In this document: positions 42,652 to 54,792 of the stretch, in pieces | Layout of the letters: every line of letters begins with the position of its first letter | Position numbering within the stretch: position 1 is the stretch's first letter | From: Silene latifolia | Lineage: Eukaryota > Streptophyta > Magnoliopsida > Caryophyllales > Caryophyllaceae | DNA: 64,000 nucleotides | Direction of reading: 5' to 3' | NCBI RefSeq assembly: GCF_048544455.1 | Contig: NC_133537.1 | Span: 67,834,134 to 67,898,133 of the forward strand | Made by a program: the position numbers and the translations under genes | Notes under the pieces: model-generated | What the model saw: the letters and a program-made list of their open reading frames with translations, nothing else | What the model was told of the DNA's origin: nothing | Database searches by the model: none

Positions 42652-44243
42652 TTAGCTTGTTTTGATTCGCTTCCAGTGACATTGTTATGAAGCTCTTAGC
42701 GACCTCTCTTGTTGTTGGCTGGTTTGGGGAGGTCCCTACTTCGCGTTATCTTGTAAGTTTTCTGCAGCTTCACTCTTTTTTTTCAGTTTACATTTCCTTT
42801 CCCTATTTTTGGGTACAATGAGGGCATTGTATAGTTTGGTTTGGGGAGGGTATATACATTCATATCTGTGTCTGCATATTGTTTTTATTGTATTTCTGTT
42901 ATCACGTTTAATTTTTGCATGCATTGTTTATTTTAATTTCAAAAATTCAAAAATCTCATAAAAATAAAAAATTTCCATAAAAATTCAAAACAAATTCACG
43001 TTTATTTTAGCATTTAGGTTGAGTTGGAACGGTAGATTTCAATGATGAAATTGCACTACACTTAGTCATTTTGCCTAAGCCTTGCAATTTTGAAATCTTT
43101 TAGCATAGTCATTTGCATAATCTACGAGTTTATGTTTAAAATTAGCTGAACGAATAGACTTGACCTGAGTCTTTAGCAACCCACTCATAATTTCTAAGAG
43201 TTTAGAGCCTTAAAACTGGTGTCATTCATGACCAGTTCATGTAGGATTGTGAGTAGTTACTCCTTGCATAACATGTAACGTTAATTTGCACAAGTATGAA
43301 ATCCAATTGCTTTTTGCCTGCATACATTCGGGTTAGTGGTTGGTGTCACATGCAGGAAGGTGCTTAAATTCCCTTTTCTTCCATTTTTACCCATTAACTC
43401 CACATTTAGCCAAATTTGCCTTTTGACCCTTAACTACATCCAAACATAGCCTGCCTTGTCAAGCTAGTTTAGTGATTGTTTTGTGGTATATTGTTATTGA
43501 ACCGAATTTGGTTTGTAATTGATTATCGGAGTTGGTAATATGGAGAAGGAGAATTGATGAAGAAAAAAAGAAGTTAAAAAGAAAAATAAAAAGAAAAGAA
43601 AAATCAGAAAAAAAACCGAGGAAGAAAAAAAGAAAGAGAAAGAATTGAAAAAGAGATTGATTAATTTCGGTTTTGCTCCTATGTTTTATTTTGATCTTAT
43701 GAGGAGTATTTATTTGGGTTAGTGAGTTTGTATGCCAAGGGCATTGTGCTTATTTTTGATGGGTTTGAGGCGAATGTGTTCTATTTTGTTTTGTTAGGAT
43801 GCTAGCTTGGCTTATTACCTCACATTTCCAAAAATGTTTTGCCTTTCTTACCCATTACCTCACTTTTTCATACTTTTGTAAGCCCTCGGCTGTGACGGGA
43901 CGTTGTTTGGTTGGAATGTATGTGCACGGTAGCTAGAATTGTCTATTATATTATATTGCATGCATGTTTATGTCGGTCGTAGTTTAGGTGAGCGACTATG
44001 TTTCTTCCTCTCTTACATATAATTGCTTACCCTTTGGTTCATGAGAGAAGAGTGACCCGTGAGAGTCCATTATCAAAGGTCTTGTAAGGTCGACGGTTCG
44101 GCTTTATTATAGACATCTTATAACTCGTTTGCATTTGACAGTTTTTGCTATAAGCGTTAGTTTGCTTGCAATAAATTGGTTTAGGTGGGCATTTGTAGCT
44201 AGCTCTGAGTTTCTATTCCGTTCCATTAGTTAGTTGCATATAG
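42652..44243 (+). repeat. Element C 3' non-coding internal region
   Basis: No gene seen. It has an A/G-rich tract at 43555-43655, like the coding-strand purine tract of element A, and CCCGTGAGAGTCCAT near 44056, shared with A. Confidence 0.6.
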
Positions 44244-44277
44244 TTTGCTTGGGGACAAGCAAAGGTTTGGGGAGATT
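44244..44277 (+). promoter_or_regulatory. Element C GGGA stem-loop and polypurine tract
   Basis: TTTGCTTG, loop GGGA, CAAGCAAA (44244-44263) is a perfect 8-bp stem. It is followed by GGTTTGGGGAGATT (44264-44277) and then the LTR start TGATGCG. The outer pair is T-A here and C-G in element A. Confidence 0.75.
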
Positions 44278-46347
44278 TGATGCGTGCATTTCTTATAGTC
44301 TTTTTAAGCTTATTTGCACGCATTTCAATGTGCTTTACGTAGTTTTAGGCTACGAAATGCTCCGAATAGTCTGCTTTGGTTCGTTTTGCTTTAATTGCAG
44401 GAATGGACTTGAAAGGAGCAGAATCAAGCCTTTTACTGTCCCGTTAGTTTGCATTTATGGAGATGGAAGAATTGGAGCGGAAATACTTCTGCCTTGGGAC
44501 GCGTGAAGTCGCCTTGGAAGCGAATCAACGTCCTTAATGAGCTGACTCAGTAGCAGATTCCTCGATCGAGTGGTTTTGTTGGCCAAGGTCCTCGATCGAG
44601 ACCTTTTGGAAGTTGACAAGTCCTCGATCGAGAGGTGGCGAATTGGTGTTCCTCGATCGAGTACTTATTGTGCTCGATTGAGAGGTTTTTGCAAGAAGAT
44701 GTTCGATCGGGTTGTTCTAATGTACTCGATCGAGTACTTTTTCATCTGGCGCAAGATTTTATTATCTTGTTATCGTATCTTAGGTTAAATAAATATCTCT
44801 CCTATAAATAGGAGAGATTTAATTAGGTTTAGGGGGAGACTTCATTATCTCTTAATTTCTCAGTTTTTAATCTTGTTCGACGTAGTTCTGCCTTTCATTT
44901 TCCGGATCTGAACTTTTGTAATCTCTCCTTCTCTCTTTTATTCAAGTATTATTTCTCTTTTGCACTTTAATTCTTGTTCTTTAATTTCTGTTTTCATTAG
45001 TATTGTTATTTAATTTATGCAATTTCTCTCAATTCTTCCTTATACCATGTTTATCATTGCTTCATCAATCGTTGTTAATTTTTTTTATTGCTATGAGTAG
45101 CTAATTTCCTTTGTGCTGGGATTAGGGGAGCCATGATAGTAAAGCAATGATGCGATAATTGGTTTAGGAGGTTTTGTTGTGAGAATTATTTGATAGCAAT
45201 ATAATTGTAATTATTAGGTTGAATGCATGCAACTGAAGTAATTAAACTGGTTAAATTCAAACCTAGATCGGAAGATTGGAATGAATAGACTAGAGGTGAT
45301 CAAATGGCCCAAGCCCATTGGCCCGATCCGGCCCATCCCGCTTTTTTGAAGGGCTTGGGCCTTTTATTTTGGCCTAAAAAAGCCCATCGGCCGGCCCAAA
45401 ATAAGCCGAATGTACTTTTGGGCCGGGTTTGGGCCAAGCGTTTGGCCCAAATTTTGGCCCGGCCAGGCCCATATTTATTAATTAAGTAATATTTTTCTTA
45501 TAAAATTTATAAAATTGGTTTAAGTAGCGTAAATTTTATATATAATTCCTTATAAACTCATGTAAATATTTATTGAGATTTAAAAGCGATATTCACGTAA
45601 CATAAATCATACAGTATCTACTAGATATGATTAAGCATTATAATGTGTCGATAATTGTTTTTATTCTCATTTTGGAGATTAATTCATATGTATTTCATCA
45701 TACTTTGTACGATTTTTTTATACTAAGTGCACATTTAAAGTACAAATTGAAGGTATTATACTACTTATCTCGTTCGGTAAGTCGTAAATTTTAGGGCCCG
45801 AAAAGCCCATTTAGGCCCAAAAGCCCGATTAAACCCACAAGGGCCGGGTTTGGCCTCGCTAAATAGGCCCTCTCATTTGGCCCGATCCGGCCCAACCGCA
45901 CATGTGGGCCATTTTTATCATCCCGGCCCGCATAGGCCCGACCCATGATCAGCTCTAGAATAGACCTGTTATGAACAATAGACTACTCTAATGAGGGCGG
46001 AAGCTAAGTTAGTAGTATTTTAGGGCTGATAGCGGACCAGAAGGACTTTTCCTTTATCCTTCTCACATTAGACCGACTGACCTACCTTTAGCAGAATTGT
46101 GTGATATCATGGTGAACCGACATCCTAACATCTTTCTCTCTTTATTTGATCAATCTCTCTTTCGTCCTTTAATTCAGTTCATTAGTTTAGTCAAAACAAC
46201 TCAAACCCCCAATCTTTTGACCTTAGACAAACTGAATAACAAGTAGATAGTGACCGCCTCCCTGTGGATACGATACCCGACTTACCTCTGCTGCATTAGT
46301 TAGAGCCAGTTGGTTTTATTTTTGATAGGGTTGCGACAGCCGTGTCA
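44278..46347 (+). repeat. Element C 3' LTR, with a MITE insertion
   Basis: 2,070 bp including the 667-bp MITE and its 8-bp duplication; 1,395 bp without them. It begins TGATGCGTGC and ends GTGTCA. It includes the palindrome cluster (about 44560-44745) and TATA box (44813-44820). Confidence 0.88.
45291..45957. mobile_element. hAT-type MITE (667 bp)
   Basis: The terminal inverted repeats are TAGAGGTGATCA and, at the right end on the minus strand, TAGAGCTGATCA. An 8-bp duplication GAATAGAC flanks it (45283-45290 and 45958-45965). The empty site is present in the 5' LTR near 40624-40640 (GAATGAATAGACCTGTT). The ends are rich in GGCCC and GGGCC; the middle is AT-rich and non-coding. TIR form and 8-bp duplication assign it to the hAT superfamily. 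Confidence 0.9.
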
Positions 46348-47303
46348 TTAAGAATTAAGGAAGTAAAAGGGAGTAAGAATCTTGATTCTAAGCACTAGAA
46401 GATGTAAATTAAGTTGCTAAAATGGTTTTTACAAGAGTTTGAAGTGGAAGATGTAAGATGAAATGAAGATATGAAGAGGATAAGAAAGTGTAAAGAGGTG
46501 GATTTTGCTCAATGAGTAACCCGTGTAGAACCACTCGGCCGAGTACCGAGTTCACTTGGTCGAGTGAAACTTCACTCGGTCGAGTGCTCAATCCCAGAAT
46601 TTTCCAGGCCCTGGATTGAGCCAACTTGGTCAAGTAGAATGGTCCACTCGGTCGAGTGATAAGCCACTCGGTCGAGTGCTGGCTCGTACTCACTCGAGTG
46701 ACTCCTTACGGTTTGTAATTTCGTATTAGGTTCGGCGGATGGTATCCCTGCAACAAAGAGAAAGTTCGGGAGTACACCGGCTATCGGTGACTCGTCCCGT
46801 GTTATCTTACACGCCATTATGCTTATCGCCTTTTATGCACTATCGTAGAACTAGTAGCTACTCTACCAATATCCATTACTAATAACACACTATCGATAAC
46901 ATTACAAACACTCAATTAACACACAATATGCATCCAAAGAACGGAATCATTATCCTCATACTAACACACGTTAATCTTTCCCAAAATATGCTACTAACAT
47001 TAATCCAAGCATCCAACTTCCGTACATACTCACACGTCATTTGAACAACAATATCATGCAAGAAACTTAACGCCAATCACATATACATGCAATCATGCAA
47101 CGTTCCACATAACATTCACCCATACTTTTAACCATCCACGTAGTGACCAACCGAGACAATAGGCACTAGTTTTGATATGAGGGTGCCTACTCATCCAAAC
47201 TCGATCTCCTATTGTACTCATATCGGGTTCCATTTATTTGACACGCCTAGGTTCATTTTGGTTCATTGGTTTAGGTTCAAAAATTATCACTCTGGTACCG
47301 CTT
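46348..47303 (-). repeat. Element D internal region, right fragment with primer site
   Basis: Continues from 22027 after removal of element C. ACTCGGTCGAGT-type palindromes occur at 46530-46692. Next to the LTR, on the minus strand, CGGTACCAGAGTG (47288-47300) resembles the initiator tRNA-Met primer site TGGTATCAGAGC, three bases from the LTR end. No gene seen. Confidence 0.6.
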
Positions 47304-47979
47304 TGTAACAACCCCTTCTTACCCGGCCAAGGTAATGGGAGCATGTTATCATCTCGGTTTCTCGAGACAGTGTTTCAAAACTTCAATTAAAGAACAAATT
47401 AAATAAATAACAAGTTTAGTGATTTACAAATGATTAAATAAATGAAAGATAAATGTGAACTAGACATGATACACTTATCTACCATCTAAGTTATCTATCT
47501 ATGCCACTCGACTCCAAGTCTGGTGCTCGTTCCTTCTCCCCCATGACATCAAACCAACCTATACTTACCTGCTCCCCATATGATCAGAAATCTCATATGG
47601 ATCGATACAGGCCACCCCGGAAATAGGTGACAATTTACACACACACACACACCCGTCAGTTTTAATAAATAAACATAAGACACAACATGATAGATAAATA
47701 TACAACATGCCAATGATATGAATGAGACATTATTATACAATCATCACGCTGGTACCGGGACATGCCCAGACGTACCTACCACTACCGGTGTTAAGGACAC
47801 GCCCACGATACCACACCTCACAAATAGGTACTCGGAAAACGTCCGGGGTATCGTGCCCGGAAGCCAACTGGTTCCCCTGCCAGACGCTTCGCCTCAACCA
47901 GACGAGTCTCTCCGTACGCAAGTCATTAAAGTGCACATCTCTCTTAGAGTGGGAAGCTCCAAGATACGACTCAAGCGTA
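47304..47979 (-). repeat. Element D 5' LTR, terminal part, interrupted by CACTA-1
   Basis: Homologous to 134-808 of the left LTR, with visible divergence. It stops at ...CAAGCGTA where the left LTR continues with AGACGG, and CACTA-1 begins. The rest of this LTR must lie beyond the window. Confidence 0.85.
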
Positions 47980-48000
47980 CACTACAAAAAAAACGCGGGG

Positions 48001-48520
48001 TAGTGACGGCCAAACCGACGGAAAAAAGAGTCTGTCAGAAAACACGGGTTACCGACGGATTTGTGACGGAAATTCCGTCAGTAATGTTTCCAAATGGACA
48101 TTCCATCAGTAACTGTTGGCGCGTTGACCAAGTCAAAGGCGCCAAAAAAGCTGTGACGGAAATCCCGTCAGTAATTCATTAAACCTGACGTAATATCCGT
48201 CAATGGGTTTCACACGCTAAATGGAGTACAGCTGGAAAACAATTAGCATAACTGACGGAATTTCCGTCAGTATTTTGGGATAACTGACGGAATATCCGTC
48301 AGTGGGTCAATAATAATTTGAACTCTGTTTTGACAGCGTGGCACAATAATTGAGACTAGTGACGGATTTTCCGTCAGGAATTAGAGAAAACTGACGGAAT
48401 TTCCGTCAGTTGTCCATATAGTGTGACGTGTAAAATTTCTGCATTATTGGTCTGATAAAGGTCGTCAGTGACGGATATTTCGTCAGTTTTTTTGTTCTAC
48501 TGACAGATATTCCGTCAGTC
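48001..48520. repeat. CACTA-1 subterminal palindromic repeats
   Basis: About ten copies of ACTGACGGAATTTCCGTCAG or variants (TGACGGATTTTCCGTCA and others), each a near-perfect palindrome. In this superfamily subterminal repeats bind the second gene's protein. Confidence 0.85.
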
Positions 48521-49712
48521 CTTCCCTTTATCTCACCCACGGGAACATCCCGTATCACTTTACCAAAATTTCCCCCAAATTAAAAATCGCCAAACCCTCC
48601 TCCACCACCTTAAAACCCGACACCACCACCACCCTCCTCCACTTTCGGCGCCGCCACCACCACCAACAACACCACCACGCCGTCGCCATCACTATAAGGT
48701 AATTAACTTTATCTTTTTTGCCTCTTTCCTTTATCTTTTTCCTTCTCCTTCATCCTTTTCCTTCTCCTCTTCTTATTTACTTTTTTTTTGTCCATAGCTC
48801 CTGCCGCCGACCGCCGCCAACAACAACTCCCTGCCGCTGACTGCCGCCGCCGCCGACTGCCGCCACTGCCCGCTTCTCTTTCATTTTTTTTTTCAAGTTA
48901 ATTAGGTAGTACTCCTTTTAATTTTTTTAATTAGTTTAATTAATTTAGATTATTAGTTATTGTTTTAATTGTTGTTGAAAAAGGGTTGGTGTTGATGCAT
49001 GTTGACTTAGGATAGAAGCCAATGTTGTGACGGATGTATGTTGTTAATTTAGATTATTAGTTATTTTTTTTTTAATGTATGCATGTTGACTTAAGATAGA
49101 TATTTAATTTTATTGTTAAAAATTAGATTATTGTTAAATGTTAATTAGAATAGATATGAATTAGACTAGATATGTAAAATGAAAAGTAAATCATGTTAGT
49201 TTATGTTAATTGAAAAAGTAGTCATTGTTGTATGTTTTGTTTTTAATATTGTTACAATTATTGTTCATATTGACCTAGTACCCGTTCAAAAATTACTCAC
49301 TAGGAGTAATTTTTGAATAGTCCCCGTTTTGGGACTGTCTTTGTACGTTTTAAGTCACTTAGGTAGTAAACATGTGCTTGTGATTTGTTAATGAGAAAAG
49401 AGTTTGGTGACAATTCCTTTAATGTTTTCTAAATGCATATGTAGAGTAATTATTTATTCTACATTGTGTATTTGGAGAACGGATGGGAATTGCTGCCGAA
49501 TTTTTTTTCCTCATTAATAAATCACAAGTACATGTTTGCTAGTGACTTGAAACGTACATTGATGGGTTTAGGTTGGAGTGATAAGGACCCAATTCAAAGA
49601 AATACAATATTTATATTGGTTAGAATGTTAAATTACTGTGTATTATTCTTGATTTTGATTGTTGTTAGGTTATTTTTTATTGACATATATAAATGTGTAG
49701 ATATATAATAAC
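48521..49712 (+). other. CACTA-1 leader region
   Basis: Starts with a C-rich, CCACCACC-type stretch (48580-48680) that ends in a possible splice donor (AAG then GTAATT near 48700), like a 5' untranslated exon. Then come CCGCCGCC repeats (48800-48870) and AT-rich DNA. A 14-bp perfect stem TTCAAAAATTACTC/GAGTAATTTTTGAA lies at 49285-49317, and a larger inverted repeat has arms 49343-49395 and 49510-49557. No gene seen. Confidence 0.5.
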
Positions 49713-52700
49713 ATGAAAAGATTAGAACGGCAGTGGATGTATGAAAGATTAGATGAAAAAAAGAAAACCAAGAAAGCATTTGCAGAGGGGGAGAAAGTGT
49801 TTATTAAATTCGCGGAAGGATGTAGTGAGTTCAAGAATTTAGGTGAAATGAGGTGTCCGTGTAAGAAATGCAAAAACCTAGGTTTTAAAAGGAAAGCAGA
49901 TGTTCAAATTCATCTTTGGTCGTATGGTTTCGCCAATAATTATTATGTATGGACATATCACGGTGAGAAACTACCTAGTACAAATGCTAGTGAGAATCCT
50001 TACCGTGAGTTCGTGGAAAATGCATTGCGTGATACTGTTGACCAAATTTTGGAGGATCGACTTAATTCTGATGACCTTAACGATGAAGAAGTGCGTTATG
50101 AAACCCCGAACCCCCAAGTTTCTTCGTTCTTTAAAATGTTAGAGCAAGCCGAACAGCCGGTATTTGAGGGAAGTGATATGAGTTTGTTGCAAGCAGCTGC
50201 TAGGTTATTATCACTCAAATGTGAGAACAACATATCTCTTAGATGCTCTAATGGTTTTGTTCGTTCGTTGGTGACATAATTCCAAAGGAAAATCAAATGG
50301 CGCACAATTTTAATGAGATTAAAAAAGTTCTGAAGGGACTCCAACTTCCCCATGAAAAGATTGATACATGTATCAATGGATGTATGCTTTTCTGGGAGGA
50401 AAATTCTAATCTTGAAGAATGTACAAAGTGTCGTGCATCTCGGTATAAAGGTAAAAAGAATTCAAGTGGGAGGCGAATTCCATGTAAACCAATAACTTAT
50501 TTCCCGCTTGTGCCAAGGTTACAACGACTATATGCAACCAAGCACATAGCAGGTGAGATGAGTTGGCACTACAAAAACTCTCGATTAAGAGAAAGGGGAA
50601 CAATGGCACATCCAAGTGATGGAGAAGCGTGGAAGCATTTCGATAGAGAGCATCCAGATTTTGCAAGTGAACCCCGGAATGTTAGGATAGGTTTGTGTAC
50701 GGATGGATTTCAACCTTTTGGGCAGTTTGGGACGAAATACTCTTGTTGGCCCGTGATTGTGACTCCGTACAACTTACCTCCTTGGTTATGCATGAAGAGA
50801 CAATTTCTGTTCTTACCCGTACTAGTTCCCGGTCCTAAGAACCCTAAGTCAAATTTAGATGTTTTCCTCCAACCGTTGATCAAAGAGTTGAAACAACTTT
50901 GGGAAACCGGCGTGGACACCTACGATGTCTCTAAGAAACAAAATTTTCAATTACAGGCTGCATTAATGTGGACGATCAACGATTTCCCGGCATATGGCAT
51001 GCTTTCTGGTTGGTCCACAAGTGAATATCGTGACTGTCCTTATTGTCCAGAAAATGATCATAGATCCTTTTTGCTTAAAAATAGCAAAAAGGTTTGTTGG
51101 TTTGATTGTCACCGTGAGTTCTTAAGACCCGACCATCCTTTCCGCGACAAGTGTAAGCATTTTCTTAAAAACAGAAAAACTGAGAATCGCATAGCCGCAT
51201 CGAAACTAACGGGTGATGAAGTGTGGGAATCCGTAAAAGACTTGCCTAAAATAGTTGATGCTTCTGATCAAGAATTGAAAAGATTGAAAGATCAGAATGA
51301 AGGTTGGTGGAAACAAAGCATATTCTGGGAACTTCCCTACTGGAAAACGTTGCTGATTCGACACAACTTGGACGTTATGCACATTGAGAAGAAAAATTTT
51401 AAACAACTTATCAACACCATCATGGATGTACCAGGTAAAACTAAATTTGGCCCTAAGGGTAAAGAAGACTTTAATGAACTTTGCTACAAACGGCTCACAT
51501 CATCTAGGTTTGTTTTATCAACCGCGGAGAAAAAGGCTCTATGTGACTGGGTTGCTAATTTAAAATTCCCAGATGGTTATGCTTCAGATTTGAGTCGGTG
51601 TGTTGACCATAAAAAGATGGTGTTACATTCCATGAAAAGTCATGATTGTCATGTCTTTATGGAACGACTACTCCCCGTTGCCTTGAAAGAGTTGCTCCCG
51701 ACAGGTCCTTGGAATGCAATAACTGAGATAAGCCAATTTTTTAGAGACCTGTGTACTTCTACGATTAGAGTTGATTCTATGGAACGTCTGGAGTCAAACA
51801 TTGCGGAGATAATATGCAAGTTAGAGAAGATATTCCCCCGTCTTTTTTCAATTCCATGGAGCATTTGCCTCTTCACCTACCTTATGAAGCGAAAGTTGGA
51901 GGACCTGTTCAATATCGATGGATGTATCCATTTGAGAGATTTCTTAATCATTTAAAAAAAAAAGATTGGCAACAAAGCTCGGGTGGAGGGTTCAATATGC
52001 AACGCTTTTTTGTTAGAGGAAATTTCAAATTTCTGTTCTTTTTATTTCGAAGATCACATTGACACAAAAGCAAAAGACTTAGATGTTAGTGTAAATTCCG
52101 ATGACCAGTTGAAATCTAAGTTACCTGAGTTATTCAATGATGACATGGGAACTACAACCGGGAAATGTATACAGAGGTACTTAACTGAGAAAGAGTATGA
52201 AGAAGCTCATTTTTATGTGCGTGCTAAGGAACTGTGGAGATTTTTTAGAGACTTATGAAAAGTAAGTTAATACTTCATCATTACTCAATTGTTTTTTAAT
52301 TACAAATTAGATCAAATTTATAGGTAATTAATACATAACTAAAACATGCTTTCCCTACTTATAGGGAATTTGAGGCACATATCAAAATCAATTTTCCTGA
52401 TGTCACATCCTCTGATCATGTTTGGGCATCACATGACAAAAGTTTTCCGAAATGGTTCCGAAATCAAGTAAGTGATGATACATTTTCTTTGAAATTGAAC
52501 TACACATTTTGATTTCTTATTAGATATTGAAAAAAATATAATAACTTAATTAACATTTTTTTATTCATAGGTTCATAGATTGAAGGATCGTCTAATAATA
52601 GCTTTAGCATTGGGTCCTAGTAACATGGTCAAGTCTTGGAGACGATATTCCATCAACGGCTATAAGTTTCGAGCTTTTAAGGAGGGAGTTGATGTTTCGA

Positions 52701-53329
52701 AGTCTACGTTAAGCAATGGGGTTTCTGTGAATTAAACTGAAGGGTTGGACTACTATGGAACCCTAAATGAAGTAATTGAGCTTTCTTATTATGCCGAGCA
52801 AAGGGTTTATAGGGTTATATTGTTTAAATGTGTTTGGCTTGATAATTCCCCACAAGGACTTAGTATCCATAAGGTTTATAGACTTGTAGATGTAAACGAG
52901 AAAAAGAAACTTCGTGGACATAACCCATTTGTGGCAGCTTTTCAAGTCGATCAAGTTTGTTATGCTCCTTATCCAACCATTAAGAAAGGTAATCACGGTA
53001 TTCAGTGGTCCGCGGTTTTTAAAACCAAGGCAAGATCACAAGTTGATACTCCTATTGAAGAAAGTGTCTTTCAAGAAGATGTGGTTGTGAATGATCACTC
53101 AATTTCACCGATTTTTTTGGAAGATATAGAGGATGGAGATGTATACGAAGTGACAGTGGAAAGAGGTCAAGGGGAATATGACAGAGACGTCGGAGAAGAA
53201 GGGGATGAAGATGAAGTTGAAGAACTTATTAGATACGAAAATGAGGAATCAGAGGAAGAACTAGGAGTGCTTTTTTCAGATGATGAACCTGTTTTGATTT
53301 GTAGTGACAGTGATAGTGATGAGGGCTAG
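49713..53329 (+). pseudogene. TNP2-type transposase of CACTA-1, frameshifted
   Basis: The DDE-type transposase of En/Spm elements. From ATG 49713 it shows the transposase-associated domain (CPCKKCKN...VQIHLWSYGF, WTYHGE). The tnp2 domain follows (FPLVPRLQRLYATKHIAGEMSW, then FLQPLIKELKQLWETGV, ALMWTINDFPAYGML, and LLIRHNLDVMHIEKKNFK near 51350-51410), then a DUF4218-like region (51650-51950). After introns with GTAAGTG (52467) and TTCATAG (52570) borders comes a DUF4216-like region (52745-53040) with an acidic end (SDSDSDEG). Frames break near 50270, at a C run near 51836 and at an A run near 51953, and an in-frame TAA lies at 52735. The homopolymer sites could be assembly errors. Confidence 0.85.
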
Positions 53330-53687
53330 TTGTAATTGTAGAATTATTAATACTTTTGTATAAAAGTTTAAAGTTTAAACATTCAATAAAATTTGCCCTC
53401 CATTTTTTATTACTTGTCGTTTTAGCCTATTTGGTTTTTTGTTTTATACATGTCCTTTTAGCTTAACATCAATAGTGTGTTTCAATTTCCAAGGTTTGGT
53501 TATAAGAAACCTCTCAATTCAGCCAATAAAATGCATTAAAGAAGAGGCAAGTGGTAATTAGTTCACAGTTTTTCATTGGACACATGAACACCAAATAAAA
53601 CAATAATGGTAAAAAGTAGTATAGTTGTTTTGAATCCCGTGATTTTTTCTTTGAACTAACAATTTGAATTGTTTTCATGCAGTGATT
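53330..53687 (+). other. Spacer between the two CACTA-1 genes
   Basis: AT-rich and non-coding. TTTTCATGCAG at 53672-53682 could be a splice acceptor just before the ATG of the next gene, so an upstream untranslated exon is possible. Confidence 0.4.
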
Positions 53688-54650
53688 ATGCCGAACATTT
53701 TTCGCCGTGTTTTTGGGAGCAATAGTAATGCATCTCAACATGATCGGGAGGACGAGGAGGTTGAGGATGAGGAAGATCCTGACCCTCCATCAACAAGACA
53801 GGAGAACATGCAGGTGACTCTCTCATCGGCCCGTGCTCGACGAGATCATTGTTGGTAAGTTTATGTTAGTTTTTTTAATTTTAAAACTTAACATTTACAG
53901 TTTTTTTTATTTTAAAATTTTAAATATTTATGTGTTTTTCAGGTGGGATGACGAACCAAACAAGAAATATGTTACTTGGTCGTTCACCCGTAACACAGGA
54001 GATGAGTACTTCACTAGGTGGGGTGAAGCGAGTAACGCACAGCGTCAGAAGATGTGGAATTACTTTGCGGTAATTATGTTTTTTAATAAAAAATTTCTTA
54101 AGTTTATAATAACTTTCTTAAGTTTATAAGAATTTTTATAAGTTTTATATAACTAATTTCACAATTGTTTTTGAAACAGAGTCATGTAAGATCCATCGAT
54201 CCTGGCTATGATCCTGTGCCTGAGTGGCAGTCGAGGGTAACGAGGCGGATTACCACTCTTATTAATGGACTAAAATATAACAAGAAACCGCCAAAGTGGG
54301 TGCCTGTTACTTGGTTGGAGAACCTTAGGAATAGGCCAAATGATCCTACTTTTGCCAAACATTCGAAAGTCAACACGGCAAATAGGAAGTCGGGTGGGAA
54401 AGATGGGAAAGCATTGGGCACCCACACTCTTGGTCGGAAGAGTTGCTCCGATGCTTTCAAGGAATTGGTAAGTATTGTTTATATTGCTTTTAAAAAAGTG
54501 GTTAATATATATGATTGACAAATATATACTTGGTTTTACTTGTTTCCATTCTAATTTCAGGGTCAAGAGGCCACCCCCCACAAGTTGTTCATGAAGACGA
54601 AGAAAAATAAGAAGGGCGAGTGGGTTAACCCTCGAGCGGCTGATATTGAG
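53688..54650 (+). CDS. Second CACTA-1 gene, En/Spm (Transposase_24-like) DNA-binding protein, 3' part missing
   Basis: A spliced gene with four visible exons: 53688-53856 (MPNIFRRVFGS, acidic), about 53942-54068 (WDDEPNKKYVTWSF), about 54180-54466 (PEWQSRVTRRITTLINGLKYN, PPKWVPVTWLENLRNRPNDPTF) and about 54561-54650 (GQEATPHKLFMKTKK). The borders are GTAAGTT, TTTTTCAG, GTAATTATG, GAAACAG, GTAAGTATTG and TTTCAG. The third exon resembles the plant En/Spm Transposase_24 family, thought to bind subterminal repeats. All visible exons are open, unlike the neighbouring transposase. The next intron holds the TA repeat and element E, so later exons are outside the window. The first and second exon phases were judged by eye. 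Confidence 0.7.
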
Positions 54651-54715
54651 GTAAGTTTTTGTATTTAATTTATTCTTTATTTTTGTTACAAAGAACGATA
54701 ATATATTTCTTACAA

Positions 54716-54717
<2 letters not shown>

Positions 54718-54789
<72 letters not shown>
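54718..54789. repeat. (TA)n microsatellite, about 36 units
   Basis: An uninterrupted TA run of about 72 bp in an intron of the second CACTA-1 gene. Element E begins at its right edge. Confidence 0.95.

Positions 54790-54792
<3 letters not shown>

Larger units (their letters stand above)
22028..46347 (+). mobile_element. Element C: Athila-like non-autonomous LTR element (LARD-like), split by element B
   Basis: The 5' LTR consists of 22028-22051 plus 39644-40956 and the 3' LTR is 44278-46347; both begin TGATGCGTGCA and end GTGTCA. A tRNA-Asp type primer site (40962-40979) and a polypurine tract (to 44277) give plus-strand orientation. The internal region is about 3.3 kb and holds only a broken gag-like frame with a zinc knuckle. 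The flanks GTAAG and TTAAG are a possible 5-bp duplication with one mismatch. It shares stem-loops, palindromic TATA box and 3' blocks with element A, so it is a related but distinct family. Element B and a hAT MITE inserted later. Confidence 0.85.
47980..54789 (+). mobile_element. CACTA-1 (En/Spm) transposon, left portion
   Basis: Begins CACTACAAAAAAAACGCGGGG after the trinucleotide GTA (47977-47979), at a point where the homologous D LTR is continuous. It has subterminal TGACGGAA/TTCCGTCA palindromes, a TNP2-type transposase region (49713-53329) and a second spliced gene (53688 onward). Element E enters at 54790, so the right end is not in the window. Confidence 0.88.

Noticed and set aside
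48001..48520. Regularly repeated TGACGGAA palindromes as a CRISPR-like array
   Set aside because: The repeats are in both orientations with irregular spacing, next to a CACTA terminus in a plant genome. They are transposon subterminal repeats.
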